35,046 nt of DNA from Deltaproteobacteria bacterium (GCA_021372395.1 JAJFUP010000178.1:1-35046), one strand, 5' to 3'. Numbered from the stretch's first letter, positions 26,073-34,430 are shown. Translations and numbers: made by a program. Notes: generated by a model not told the origin, from the sequence alone.

Positions 26073-27875
26073 GTGAAGCAGACGACCAAGCAGCTGCTCC
26101 AGCAGATCTGTGTCGTTGCGGCCATTGCGTTCGCATTCTACCTCCTGTTCAGCCATGAACAGTTCGGGTACGATTTCAACTGGGCCATCCTCTGGGAGGT
26201 GAACCCCACCTACCACGAAATCTTCGGCCTCTGGCTCCTCAAGGGCCTGGTGCTGACCCTCGAGATAACCTTCATCAGCACGGGCATCGCGCTCCTCCTG
26301 GGGACCGTCTTCGGCATAGCCAGGCTCTCGCGTTTCAAACCCACCTATGCCATAGCAACGGCCTATGTTGAATTCTTCAGGAACACCCCCCTGCTCGTCC
26401 AGCTGTTCTTCTGGTACTTCGCCTTCCCCATGGTCCTGCCGCAGACCGTCCAGACATTCCTCAACGAGCACGGACTCGAGTTCTGGGCCGCCACCATAGG
26501 CCTGGGCATCTACACAGGCTCGTTCGTGGCCGAGATCGTGAGGGCCGGCATTCAGGCCATCCCCCACGGCCACATAGAGGCGGCTCAGTCTTCCGGGCTC
26601 TCCGGGGCTCAGATGCTCCGGCACGTTGTCCTTCCCCAGGCGTTCCGCATCATCATCCCGCCCCTGGGGAGCGAATTCCTGAACAACATGAAGAATTCGT
26701 CGCTCGCCATGACCATCGCGGTTGGGGAGCTCTGCTGGCAGTCGCAGCAGATCGAGTCGTTCACCTTCCGCGGCTTCGAGGCAACCTCGGCGGCGTCCCT
26801 CATCTACCTGACCCTCTCCATCACGATCTCCATGATCATGAACACCGTCAATCATCACCTCAAGGTCGGCCAGGCCCGGCAGCTCACGGCCATGGACAGG
26901 TTTCTCGGCATGCTCTTCCTGCCTTTGAGCCTCCTGGGCAGAGGAATCGGTGCCCTCTTCACCTGGGTAAAGAGGGTCTTCCAGCTCGGCGAGTATGCCC
27001 CGGTACACGAGGAAGCCCTCTATGCATCGGTATGGTCCCGTCTCGCGGAACACCTCTGGAAGTGGCTCGTCCTGGCAGCCAGGGGCCTGTTTGCAGCGCT
27101 GCTCGCCGGGCTTATCCTCCTGATCGTGCTCATGCTGTTCAAATTCAACTGGGGCATCGTGGGAAGCAACTTCCGTTCCCTGCTCATCTGGACCTTTCCC
27201 CACGGCGGCGAGGGCGAGATCTTCTTCGGCCTGGGCGGGCTATCACTCAGCATCATCCTTGCCCTCATATCCTTGTTTGCAAGCTTCTTCATCGGGCTTT
27301 TCCTCGGGCTCGGCAGGCTGAGCAAAAACGCGTTTCTCAGCACTCCAAGCGTGCTCTATATCGAAATCATCCGGGGGAATCCGCTGATCATGGTCATCTT
27401 CTGGGTGTACTTCTTCTCCCCCATCATGACCGGGATGCAGATCGATGTGTTCTGGAGCGCAACCATCGCCTTCACCATCTTCTCCGGAGCCTACATCGCG
27501 GAGATCGTCAGGGCCGGGGTGAGCGCCATCCCGAGAGGCCAGGTCGAAGCCGCCACCGCTTCCGGGCTCTCCTACTACAAGATCATGCGCCATGTGGTGC
27601 TGCCACAGGCCTTCAAGATCATGATCCCGGCTTTCGTGGGCCAGTTCATCTCCTTGTTCAAAGACACGTCGCTCGCTTACATCATCGGGGTATTCGAGCT
27701 CACCACCGTGGCCCAGACCATCAACAAGAGGCTCATGATCTTCCCGTTCGAGATCTATACCACCATCGCCGTGCTCTATTTCCTCTGCTGCTTCAGCATG
27801 TCCTACGTCGCGCGCAGGCTCGAAGCACGGTATACGCTTACCCAAAGAGGCTTCAGCTCGGTCACTGCGTCTTAA
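26073..27875 (+). CDS. Tandem-fused polar amino-acid ABC permease (two permease units in one chain)
   Basis: This 600-residue protein joins two HisM/GlnP-type permease units. Each unit has its own EAA loop that docks on the ATPase: EAAQSSGLSGAQMLRHVVLPQ in the first and EAATASGLSYYKIMRHVVLPQ in the second. Each also has an R(N/G)(T/N)PL motif (FFRNTPLL and IIRGNPLI). Most relatives encode these units as two genes, so the fusion gives a ready-made heterodimer. A linker with extra hydrophobic segments separates them. The start is GTG at 26073 with AGAGG five bases upstream; a stop codon upstream and no other start leave no alternative. It is the last gene of the operon. Confidence 0.9.
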   Translation: MKQTTKQLLQQICVVAAIAFAFYLLFSHEQFGYDFNWAILWEVNPTYHEIFGLWLLKGLVLTLEITFISTGIALLLGTVFGIARLSRFKPTYAIATAYVEFFRNTPLLVQLFFWYFAFPMVLPQTVQTFLNEHGLEFWAATIGLGIYTGSFVAEIVRAGIQAIPHGHIEAAQSSGLSGAQMLRHVVLPQAFRIIIPPLGSEFLNNMKNSSLAMTIAVGELCWQSQQIESFTFRGFEATSAASLIYLTLSITISMIMNTVNHHLKVGQARQLTAMDRFLGMLFLPLSLLGRGIGALFTWVKRVFQLGEYAPVHEEALYASVWSRLAEHLWKWLVLAARGLFAALLAGLILLIVLMLFKFNWGIVGSNFRSLLIWTFPHGGEGEIFFGLGGLSLSIILALISLFASFFIGLFLGLGRLSKNAFLSTPSVLYIEIIRGNPLIMVIFWVYFFSPIMTGMQIDVFWSATIAFTIFSGAYIAEIVRAGVSAIPRGQVEAATASGLSYYKIMRHVVLPQAFKIMIPAFVGQFISLFKDTSLAYIIGVFELTTVAQTINKRLMIFPFEIYTTIAVLYFLCCFSMSYVARRLEARYTLTQRGFSSVTAS

Positions 27876-27912
27876 CCGGCACTGCGTCCCGGGCTTGCCT
27901 TTCTGCAGCCCC

Positions 27913-27938
27913 CTCGTGGCCCCGACAGGCTCCACGAG
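27913..27938 (+). terminator. Hairpin after the permease gene
   Basis: CTCGTGG (27913-27919) and CCACGAG (27932-27938) form a perfect 7 bp stem around a 12-base loop, 37 bases after the permease stop codon. It lacks a U-tract and is offered only as a candidate 3'-end structure of the importer operon. Confidence 0.4.
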
Positions 27939-27957
27939 ACAATGTGCTCCCGGTGTT

Positions 27958-27970
27958 TGTCAAAATGACA
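27958..27970. promoter_or_regulatory. Upstream palindrome, probable enhancer site 1
   Basis: TGTCA-AAA-TGACA is a perfect palindrome centred about 175 bp upstream of the predicted sigma-54 start site. A near-identical copy at 28039-28051 and two TGTCA half-sites at 27998-28010 make this look like the binding array of a bacterial enhancer-binding protein. The activator gene is not in the window. Confidence 0.55.
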
Positions 27971-27997
27971 GGTAATAACGGATGTTTTTCATTTTTT

Positions 27998-28010
27998 TGT
28001 CAATTTGTCA
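27998..28010. promoter_or_regulatory. Tandem TGTCA half-sites
   Basis: Two direct TGTCA copies, at 27998-28002 and 28006-28010, are spaced 8 bp apart between the two palindromes. They share the half-site sequence of the flanking enhancer sites. Confidence 0.35.
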
Positions 28011-28038
28011 CACCTGATGAGCATAAATCGGGTTGGGT

Positions 28039-28051
28039 TGTCAAAATGGCA
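28039..28051. promoter_or_regulatory. Upstream palindrome, probable enhancer site 2
   Basis: TGTCA-AAA-TGGCA differs from the perfect palindrome at 27958-27970 at one base and lies 81 bp from it. Centred near -95 from the predicted start site, it is at a standard distance for activation from a sigma-54 promoter. Confidence 0.55.
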
Positions 28052-28113
28052 TCATCATCCGCATCATTGTTTTATTATACTAATTATATCAATTGGTTAT
28101 ATAGTTTTACTCC

Positions 28114-28128
28114 TGGCATGAACCTTGC
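28114..28128 (+). promoter_or_regulatory. Sigma-54 (RpoN) promoter
   Basis: TGGCATGAACCTTGC matches the -24/-12 consensus TGGCACG-N4-TTGC at all but one base, with the invariant GG and GC exactly spaced. Transcription would begin near 28140, 30 bases before the first small gene. The AT-rich flank and upstream palindromes support it. Confidence 0.8.
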
Positions 28129-28169
28129 CTTATCATCCGGGTAGAAATAAATTGAAAAGGAGAAGCGAG

Positions 28170-28346
28170 ATGATAGCCCTCTGGATTGTGATCGGTTGCC
28201 TGTTCTTGACCGGGATCGGGATCAGATTCATGTATCGTGTCCTGGGACTCACCCCTGCGGAAGCAACCGCTGTGTTCGTGCTCATCGTCATGCTCGTGGG
28301 CGTCAATACCGGCCCGGCCCGGCAGTTCATCGGACAGCTTTTCTAA
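28170..28346 (+). CDS. Small membrane protein (58 aa), first gene of the sigma-54 operon
   Basis: The 58-residue protein starts at the ATG at 28170, with AAGGAG seven bases upstream. It has two hydrophobic segments, about residues 2-20 and 28-45, joined by a loop with RFMYRVLGLTPAEA, and ends GPARQFIGQLF. I do not recognise a family. Its position right after a sigma-54 promoter, with two further tiny membrane-protein genes behind it, argues that it is real. It is probably an inner-membrane protein or a small accessory subunit. Confidence 0.7.
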   Translation: MIALWIVIGCLFLTGIGIRFMYRVLGLTPAEATAVFVLIVMLVGVNTGPARQFIGQLF

Positions 28347-28369
28347 GACGACAGACAGGGAAGAGGACC

Positions 28370-28609
28370 GTGAAACGGATCAAGAGATACCGGGTACCGA
28401 GGAAACTCCTCAGCAGGATCTCCAGGATCAGCGCGCTGAGCTTTGTCCTTGTGATCATGACATTCCTGGGTCTCTATGCAGGGCTCTATATCGATAAAAT
28501 CACGAACATGGCGCCCAACTTTACCCTGCTCGGTCTCGTCATAGGGATCGTTCTGGGCTTCAGGGGCTTCCTGCATGAAGCCATGATTGAAAGGAGAGGA
28601 GAATCATGA
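28370..28609 (+). CDS. AtpZ/AtpI-like small membrane protein
   Basis: This 79-residue protein starts with GTG at 28370, with GAGG close upstream. After a basic N-terminus (about 20 residues rich in K and R) come two hydrophobic segments, about 23-42 and 50-67. The pattern GLYAGLYIDKI...PNFTLLGLVIGIVLGFRG matches the AtpZ/AtpI family, in which a short protein with a (G)xxLD-type turn and a GLxxGxxxGF helix accompanies ATP synthase or other membrane systems. No ATP synthase genes are here, so this is a stand-alone relative. Its stop codon overlaps the next start (ATGA). Confidence 0.65.
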   Translation: MKRIKRYRVPRKLLSRISRISALSFVLVIMTFLGLYAGLYIDKITNMAPNFTLLGLVIGIVLGFRGFLHEAMIERRGES

Positions 28610-28713
28610 CAATCGCACTCATCGCCACCGGCATCGTGTCTTTCATCTTCATCGCTGCACGTTTCGCTGCACGGGTTGCCGTGAAGGAACCCGCAGAATC
28701 CAGGGTGAAGTAA
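28606..28713 (+). CDS. Tiny single-span membrane protein (35 aa)
   Basis: The 35-residue frame starts at the ATG at 28606, overlapping the preceding stop codon as ATGA, with AAGGAGAGGAG upstream. It has one hydrophobic helix (about residues 2-18, with GIVSFIFIAARF) followed by a charged tail ending EPAESRVK. Translational coupling, a good ribosome binding site and a terminator 60 bases downstream support it as a genuine gene too short for most gene finders. Function unknown. Confidence 0.6.
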   Translation: MTIALIATGIVSFIFIAARFAARVAVKEPAESRVK

Positions 28714-28774
28714 CTCCCCCGCACAAGAAGCGGCCATACTCTCGAACATACTGTCTCCAAAGCATAACCCTCTA

Positions 28775-28802
28775 GGGCCACCTTTCAAGGTGCCCCTTTT
28801 TT
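28775..28802 (+). terminator. Rho-independent terminator of the sigma-54 operon
   Basis: The arms GGGCCACCTT and AAGGTGCCC pair with one mismatch around a two-base loop and are followed by a six-T run (28797-28802). This is the clearest intrinsic terminator in the window. Confidence 0.85.
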
Positions 28803-28920
28803 CGTTGACCGACCCCTCGATCATGCGGGTACCGGCATTCACGAGGGCGTGAAATTCAATTGACCGGGCACTGTCTTTCGCTTACCCTTGAAGGCGCAGT
28901 CATCTCTTGAGGGGGTTGCC

Positions 28921-29517
28921 ATGATATCACGGGTCGATCACGTAGCCATAGCCGTTCAGAATTACGAGAGTGCCCTATGGTTCTTCACCTCCATCCTCGG
29001 GGCTATCCCGGGCTCATCCGGCGAGGATACCGGCATGAAGTACTACTGGGAAAACCTCTACCTCGGCGATCTGAGCAGGCTCGAACTCCTCACCCCCACG
29101 GGCAGGGGAAGCTTCATCGACAAGTTCCTGAGCGACAGGGAGGGCGGCGTACACCACATCGCGCTCCAGACGCCCGACATCAACGAAGCCAAGGCCGTGC
29201 TGGAGGAGAATTCCATCCCGTACTTCGGGTTCAATGACTTCGGGCAGGTATGGAAGGAGCTCTTCATCCACCCCAGGAATGCCTTCGGTGCCCTCATCCA
29301 GATCGCCGAGTTCAATGCGGACGACTGGATTGCGCCCTCGGTCAGGATGCCACGGGAAAACAGATGGGATGTCCAGAAGACCGATCAGGGGGTAAACGTG
29401 AGATTCGCTCACCCCGGAGGCGGTACGGTGAGTCTCCCCCTGGACACGGACGAGATTCAAAGGCTCATCCATGACCTGAGCGAGTCCCTGAAGCCATCCA
29501 ATGACCATGAGAACTAG
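28921..29517 (+). CDS. VOC-superfamily protein, methylmalonyl-CoA-epimerase-like
   Basis: This 198-residue protein starts at the ATG at 28921, with GAGGGGG five bases upstream. Residues about 5-130 form a glyoxalase/VOC fold: VDHVAIAV (first His), RLELLTP (Glu), GVHHIALQT (His) and ALIQIAEF (Glu), the four metal-ligand positions used by methylmalonyl-CoA epimerase. That enzyme interconverts the R and S forms of methylmalonyl-CoA in propionate metabolism. A C-terminal extension of about 60 residues is not standard, so another VOC reaction is possible. No mutase or carboxylase gene is adjacent. Confidence 0.75.
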   Translation: MISRVDHVAIAVQNYESALWFFTSILGAIPGSSGEDTGMKYYWENLYLGDLSRLELLTPTGRGSFIDKFLSDREGGVHHIALQTPDINEAKAVLEENSIPYFGFNDFGQVWKELFIHPRNAFGALIQIAEFNADDWIAPSVRMPRENRWDVQKTDQGVNVRFAHPGGGTVSLPLDTDEIQRLIHDLSESLKPSNDHEN

Positions 29518-29627
29518 TGCATGAGGGCAAACGGACGACAGGTCCGGCCTTCAAGCATTTCAGAGAAGCGGTCATCCCTGGAGCGTCAGGGTGGTCATCC
29601 TGACAGGGAGAGGCCGGAGTCGAATCC

Positions 29628-31019
29628 ATGAGTCTCTCCATCCACGTGGACAGTGCCATCAAAGTATTCGAGGCTGATCTCCCAAAAGAGGTTCTGTATG
29701 CCATCGAGGCCGATCTGACGCTGCCGAATCCCAAGTGGGAGCAGGTGGAAACGTACAGCAGAAGCCGCAGGAGGAACTTCCAGCCCGAATTCATCACCTA
29801 CTTCCACAGAAAGAACGGCGTCCTCATCATGCCCAGAGGCTACATCCATACCCTGCATCACCACCTCAAAGGGCTTCCCTACCGGATCGTGGACAGGACG
29901 CGGACCCTGGAGCCGGTTGAAATCCCTTTCAAGGCAACGCTCTATCCCTACCAGAAAACGGCGGTTCAAGACGCCACCAACAGGAGGTTCGGCGTGATCG
30001 AGGCGCCTCCGGGTGCCGGCAAGACCGTGATTGCGCTGAAGATCATCGCCCACAGGCAGCAGCGGGCGCTGGTGATCGTGCACACCAAGGAGCTCATGTA
30101 CCAGTGGCTCAAGCGTTCGGTGGAATTCCTCGGCCTGCCCGAGGACGAGATCGGACTCATCGGTGACGGCAACAGGCGCATCGGGGAGAGGCTCACCATC
30201 GCCATCATCAACTCGCTCTACCGGAGCATCGACGAGGTGAAGCCATGCACGGGTCACCTCATCGTGGACGAGTGCCACCACATCCCGGCGCGCACCTTCA
30301 CCGACGCGGTGAGCACGTTCGACTGCCCCTACATGCTGGGTCTTTCCGCCACCCCGTACCGGAGAGACAACCTGACCAGGATCATCTACTTCTTCCTCGG
30401 CGACCGGATACACCGGATCAGGCCCCAGGAGCTCCAGGCCATCGAGAAGATCATGCGGGCCAGGCTGATCCTGCGCCATACCGGATGCTCCTATCTCTTC
30501 GACGCTGACGAGTACCAGTACATGATATCCGCACTGGTGAACGACACAAAACGCAACAGGCTCATCGTGGATGACGTCTGCGGGCGGGCCGGCACCCCCG
30601 GCGGAGGTATCGCGCTGGTCATCTCCGACCGGGTCTCCCACTGCGAGGAACTCTACCGGGGTATCTGCTCACACGGCATCAATGCCTGCCTGCTCACCGG
30701 CTCGGTTCCCGTCAGGGAACGTTCCCGGATCGTGAAGGCACTGAACTGCAACGAGGCGCAGGTTCTGGTGGCCACCGCCCAGCTCATCGGCGAAGGGTTC
30801 GACCTCAAGCAGCTCTCCTCCATCTTCCTGGCAACCCCCATCAAGTTCACCGGCAGGGTGAAGCAGTACATCGGCAGGATCCTCCGGGTGATAGAGGGCA
30901 AGGAGGATGCACTGATCTTCGACTACCTCGACACCAACGGCATGCTGAAAAGCAGCTTCCAGTCGCGCCTGTGGGCCTACCACGACATGGGCGTGAAGCT
31001 GGAGTCTATCCAGGACTGA
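29628..31019 (+). CDS. Superfamily 2 helicase, XPB/Rad25-like
   Basis: This 463-residue DNA-dependent ATPase has a Q-motif-like YPYQKTAV (106-113), motif I APPGAGKT (126-133), motif II DECHH (214-218), motif III SATPYR (240-245), then LVATAQLIGEGFD and the motif VI arginine fingers in QYIGRILR. All helicase motifs are intact. The DECH variant and short accessory regions resemble XPB-type and phage-type enzymes. A roughly 100-residue N-terminal domain precedes the helicase core. The ATG at 29628 has GGAG eight bases upstream. Its role could be repair, restriction or defence; it converges with a SLOG-like gene. Confidence 0.85.
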   Translation: MSLSIHVDSAIKVFEADLPKEVLYAIEADLTLPNPKWEQVETYSRSRRRNFQPEFITYFHRKNGVLIMPRGYIHTLHHHLKGLPYRIVDRTRTLEPVEIPFKATLYPYQKTAVQDATNRRFGVIEAPPGAGKTVIALKIIAHRQQRALVIVHTKELMYQWLKRSVEFLGLPEDEIGLIGDGNRRIGERLTIAIINSLYRSIDEVKPCTGHLIVDECHHIPARTFTDAVSTFDCPYMLGLSATPYRRDNLTRIIYFFLGDRIHRIRPQELQAIEKIMRARLILRHTGCSYLFDADEYQYMISALVNDTKRNRLIVDDVCGRAGTPGGGIALVISDRVSHCEELYRGICSHGINACLLTGSVPVRERSRIVKALNCNEAQVLVATAQLIGEGFDLKQLSSIFLATPIKFTGRVKQYIGRILRVIEGKEDALIFDYLDTNGMLKSSFQSRLWAYHDMGVKLESIQD

Positions 31020-31075
31020 GTGCACGACGAATGCGACCGTCGCCCGGGTCGGGGCGGACCGGTCGCACCGTGTGA

Positions 31076-31633
31076 TCAGGCGAACGTCCTCTCGAACAAT
31101 TCGGCAATAGCCTTTTTGCCGTTCTCTTCGAGGAAGCGTGTCCCCGTTCCGGTGAAATGAACGTGGCTGATGACAGGTTCGTCTCCTCTCCGGCATTCGA
31201 TCCAGTCCACCTGGTTCCAGGTAAACCATGCATCACGTTTCTGATCGAATACGAACAACGGCTTGTTGCACAGCTTGGCAAGCTCTGCCCCCCACCCTGT
31301 GCCGCCCTTCACGGTCTTGTCTTCCAGTATCTCTCCCACCACGTAAATCTCCTGCCCGCTGTTCACCTGATACCAGATGCTCTGCAGGACATTGCGAATC
31401 GTGGGATTTGTCGTGAAACGGCGATTCATCAATCGCGAAACGTACTCCAGGCTCACGTCCCCATTCTTCAGTTCTTCGTGGGTCAGGACACGCAGGCCCC
31501 GCCGACGGACAATACTGTGTCCCTCAAACGAGAAGTTCACTTCGTCAATGCCGCAACGCTCCGCATTCGCCCCAAACTCCTCCTCGGCCCCTTTAATGCC
31601 GCCGCTAAACAGGATCATGTCTGCTTTGTTCAT
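31076..31633 (-). CDS. SLOG-like nucleotide-binding protein, unknown function
   Basis: This 185-residue protein starts at the ATG at 31631-31633, with AAAGGA six bases upstream; an in-frame ATG 18 bases earlier lacks such a site. It opens with DMILFSGGIKGAEEEFG and has, near residue 110, the glycine-rich GGTGWGAELAKLCNKPLFVFD. This Rossmann-like pattern recalls SLOG/DprA-type domains that bind nucleotides or nucleotide-derived signals. The C-terminus is a short TGTGTRFLEENGKKAI segment. Some SLOG proteins are effectors or sensors in defence systems. The link is a weak, family-level inference. Confidence 0.6.
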   Translation of the reverse strand: MNKADMILFSGGIKGAEEEFGANAERCGIDEVNFSFEGHSIVRRRGLRVLTHEELKNGDVSLEYVSRLMNRRFTTNPTIRNVLQSIWYQVNSGQEIYVVGEILEDKTVKGGTGWGAELAKLCNKPLFVFDQKRDAWFTWNQVDWIECRRGDEPVISHVHFTGTGTRFLEENGKKAIAELFERTFA

Positions 31634-32052
31634 ATCCATTCCTTTCTTCATGCCCTGTTCTTGTGTGTGCGCTGAAGGAAGTCCAGGGATAGCTTCGGTC
31701 AGCCCGTTGAAGAATTGCAGCCTCTAGCATGCCCATGCCTGTCTTGGAAGGATTATTTTAAGGCGCTGCAATTGAATGGCAACCGTCCGGGCCAGAAGAA
31801 AACAGCACTGCAATGCATGTTTTATCTTGATATACGGAGTGAATTTTCATTACATGATATGAATTGACACAGAGTGAATAGGCAATGCACCAGCACTTGG
31901 ATTGATACTTTCATATGGAGGCTATCGTTCAGGCTGTCCATGATCTCATATGAAGCGCTTTCAAAATACGGTGTCCCTTGTGGAAAAAGGCCCGGTACGA
32001 CGGCTAAGAGTCCGGCAGCTTTGATAACAATGGCACCGGAAAGAGGGTATTC
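31634..32052. other. Intergenic region before the RND gene
   Basis: A 419 bp stretch, AT-rich between about 31740 and 31960, separates the divergent SLOG-like and RND genes. It holds the minus-strand promoter listed separately. A TTGACA at about 31864 lacks a matching -10 box, and a short plus-strand open frame (31874-32056) has no ribosome binding site or family signature. No RNA gene is evident. Confidence 0.4.
31755..31782 (-). promoter_or_regulatory. Candidate sigma-70 promoter of the SLOG-like gene
   Basis: On the minus strand TTGCCA (31777-31782) and TAAAAT (31755-31760) are each five of six matches with a 16 bp spacer, about 120 bp upstream of the SLOG-like start. Confidence 0.5.
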
Positions 32053-34419
32053 GTGAAGAAGATCATCCGTTTCTGCCTGTACCACCCGTACTGGGTCATC
32101 GCTGCAGTCGTGATTGCCACAATCCTCTTCGCATCGCAGATACCCAGGATCAGGATGGACCCGCGCGTGGAGGTCATGCTGAAACCGGACAACCCGGTGG
32201 TGCGGGTGTTCGTCTCGAACAAGCAGGACTTCGAGCCCTACGCGGATATCATCGTGGGTATGCTCCACACCAATATCTACACCCCCGACTCTCTGGAAAA
32301 GCTCCACCAGGTCGCCCAGGAGATCGTGCAGGTCGAGGGGATAGAGAAGGCCACCTACATCCTGAACGTGAAGAACATCCAGGGCAGCCCCAACGGCCTC
32401 GATGTGTCTCCCATGGTCAAGGAAGGCACGGTCCCCCGGACGGATGAAGAGATCGCCGTACTGAAAAAGAAGATCGATTCATGGGATATCTACAAGGATG
32501 CATATGTCACGCGGGACGGCACAGGCGCGGCCATCTCCGTCGTGCTCAAGAAGAACGTCCAGACGGACGACATCATCCCCATCTACTATGCCATGACGGA
32601 TATCATGAAGAAACATGAAGGCCCCGAGCGGTTCTTCATCTCCGGCACCAAGGTCCTGGAAGCACTTCAGAGCCACTACATGATCACGGACCTGACGGTG
32701 CTCCCCCCGCTGGTCTGCGTGGTCCTTCTCGGATTCCTCTTCTTCTTTTTCAGAAACTTACGGGGCATGCTCCTGCCCGTCATCTCCGTGGGCATCTCGG
32801 CCGTCTGGACCGTGGGGTTGATGTCCATCACGGGGGTTCCCCTGACCCTCGTCACCACCGCACTGCCCGTTGCGCTCATGGCCTGCGGGTCGGCCTACGG
32901 GATCCATGTGGTGGAGAACATACTCGCCGATTACCGTGAGGGGAAGACGGGCAAGAGCGGCATCAGCGGGGCAGTGGAACGCGTCTGGATCCCGGTGGTC
33001 ATGGCTGCGCTCACCACCATGGCCTCCTTCATATCCCTGTGCACGACCTCCATCGTACCCATGATCAACATGGGCCTGCTCTCCGCCTTCGGGCTGGCCG
33101 TCGCCATGACCCTGGCCCTGACGTTCATTCCGGCAGTGATCTCGCTCATCGATGCGCGCGGGAAGACACACCTCGCCGCTTCGCGCCCTCACTCCAAGAG
33201 AGATGTCGTAGGCCCCATCCTGAGAGGTTTTTCCTACATCAGCATCCACAAAAGCTGGTGGGTCGTCGCTGTGAGCCTCATCGTGCTGGCGACGTCCATA
33301 CTCCTGGGAAGGCACGTCAAGAGCGACATGAACCTTGTGGAAGACTTCCGCGAGCGCAGCCCCATCAGGATTGCAGACCAGATCCTCAACAAGAATTTCG
33401 GCGGCACCTCTCTGTTCAATGTGGTGGTGGAAACCATGCACCCGGATGACATGAAGGAGCCTGCCGTCCTCAAGGACATGGAAAGGCTCCAGCAGGAGCT
33501 CATGGCCTTCGACGAGATCGGGAAGGCGGTGTCCGTGGTCGACTTTGTCAAGCGCATGAACCAGTCCATGCACGACGGGAACCCGGCGTATTACACCATC
33601 CCTGAATCAAAAGACCTCATCGCCCAGTATTTTCTCCTGTACTCCTTCTCGGGCGGAGGGAGCGAGCTCGACAGCGTCGTGAACTATGATTTCCAGAAGG
33701 GGCAGATCCTCCTCCAGATGAAGTCCCAGAGCGGGTACCTGGCTCAGGATGTCGCCGACACCGTGGAGCGGTTCAAGAAAACCGAGCAGGGAGATGGACT
33801 CATAAAGGGGATCTTCACCACGGGCCTTGCCATGCTGGCCAAGGAATTCAACCATATCGTGGTCACGAGCCAGATCCGGAGCTTCATCTTCTCGTTCATC
33901 CTGTGCTTCTTCATCACCACCGGCGTGTTTCGATCGTTCAAGCTCGGCATCTACAGCATGGTCCCGCTCCTCGTTCCCATCATGCTGGATTTCGCCATCA
34001 TGGCCGTGACCGGGATCAAGCTCAATGCGGCAACGGCGACAGTGGCGAGCATAGACATCGGCATGGGCATCGACTACTCCATCCACTTCCTGAACAGGTA
34101 CCGGCACGAAATCAGGCAGGGCTGCACGGTGGAGACAGCCATCGACCGGGCACTCAACACCGCGGGGCGCGGCATCATCTACAATGCGCTGGCCGTGTCT
34201 GCGGGCTTTCTCGTTCTCGCGCCCTCGCAGTTCGTCATCATCTCCCAGATGGGGATGCTCGTGGCCATCGACATGGTTACCATTGCCTTGTCCGCGCTGA
34301 CGTTCCTGCCCGCGTGTATCCGGCTTCTCCCTCCGAACCTCGCCAGGGAGACGGCACACGAACCCGTGGCAGAAACCCATCCCCTGGGAGAGCGGGCAGA
34401 CTCCATCGACCAGGCATGA
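32053..34419 (+). CDS. RND-superfamily exporter (MMPL/COG1033 type)
   Basis: This 788-residue inner-membrane protein starts with GTG at 32053, with AGAGGG five bases upstream. It has an N-terminal span, a periplasmic domain (about residues 30-210), a block of about five spans, a second periplasmic domain, and a second block. Two similar halves are visible: LVTTALPVALMACGSAYGIHVVENIL in the first and ATVASIDIGMGIDYSIHFLNRYR in the second, the sterol-sensing-like core with its conserved acidic/glycine helix. Such single-subunit RND proteins export lipids or hydrophobic compounds. It converges with an AsmA-like gene also linked to envelope lipid handling. Confidence 0.88.
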   Translation: MKKIIRFCLYHPYWVIAAVVIATILFASQIPRIRMDPRVEVMLKPDNPVVRVFVSNKQDFEPYADIIVGMLHTNIYTPDSLEKLHQVAQEIVQVEGIEKATYILNVKNIQGSPNGLDVSPMVKEGTVPRTDEEIAVLKKKIDSWDIYKDAYVTRDGTGAAISVVLKKNVQTDDIIPIYYAMTDIMKKHEGPERFFISGTKVLEALQSHYMITDLTVLPPLVCVVLLGFLFFFFRNLRGMLLPVISVGISAVWTVGLMSITGVPLTLVTTALPVALMACGSAYGIHVVENILADYREGKTGKSGISGAVERVWIPVVMAALTTMASFISLCTTSIVPMINMGLLSAFGLAVAMTLALTFIPAVISLIDARGKTHLAASRPHSKRDVVGPILRGFSYISIHKSWWVVAVSLIVLATSILLGRHVKSDMNLVEDFRERSPIRIADQILNKNFGGTSLFNVVVETMHPDDMKEPAVLKDMERLQQELMAFDEIGKAVSVVDFVKRMNQSMHDGNPAYYTIPESKDLIAQYFLLYSFSGGGSELDSVVNYDFQKGQILLQMKSQSGYLAQDVADTVERFKKTEQGDGLIKGIFTTGLAMLAKEFNHIVVTSQIRSFIFSFILCFFITTGVFRSFKLGIYSMVPLLVPIMLDFAIMAVTGIKLNAATATVASIDIGMGIDYSIHFLNRYRHEIRQGCTVETAIDRALNTAGRGIIYNALAVSAGFLVLAPSQFVIISQMGMLVAIDMVTIALSALTFLPACIRLLPPNLARETAHEPVAETHPLGERADSIDQA

Positions 34420-34430
34420 ATGGAGGGATC

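Noticed and set aside
31874-32056. A 60-codon frame before the RND gene
   Set aside because: It has no ribosome binding site, overlaps the RND start, and its product shows no signature.
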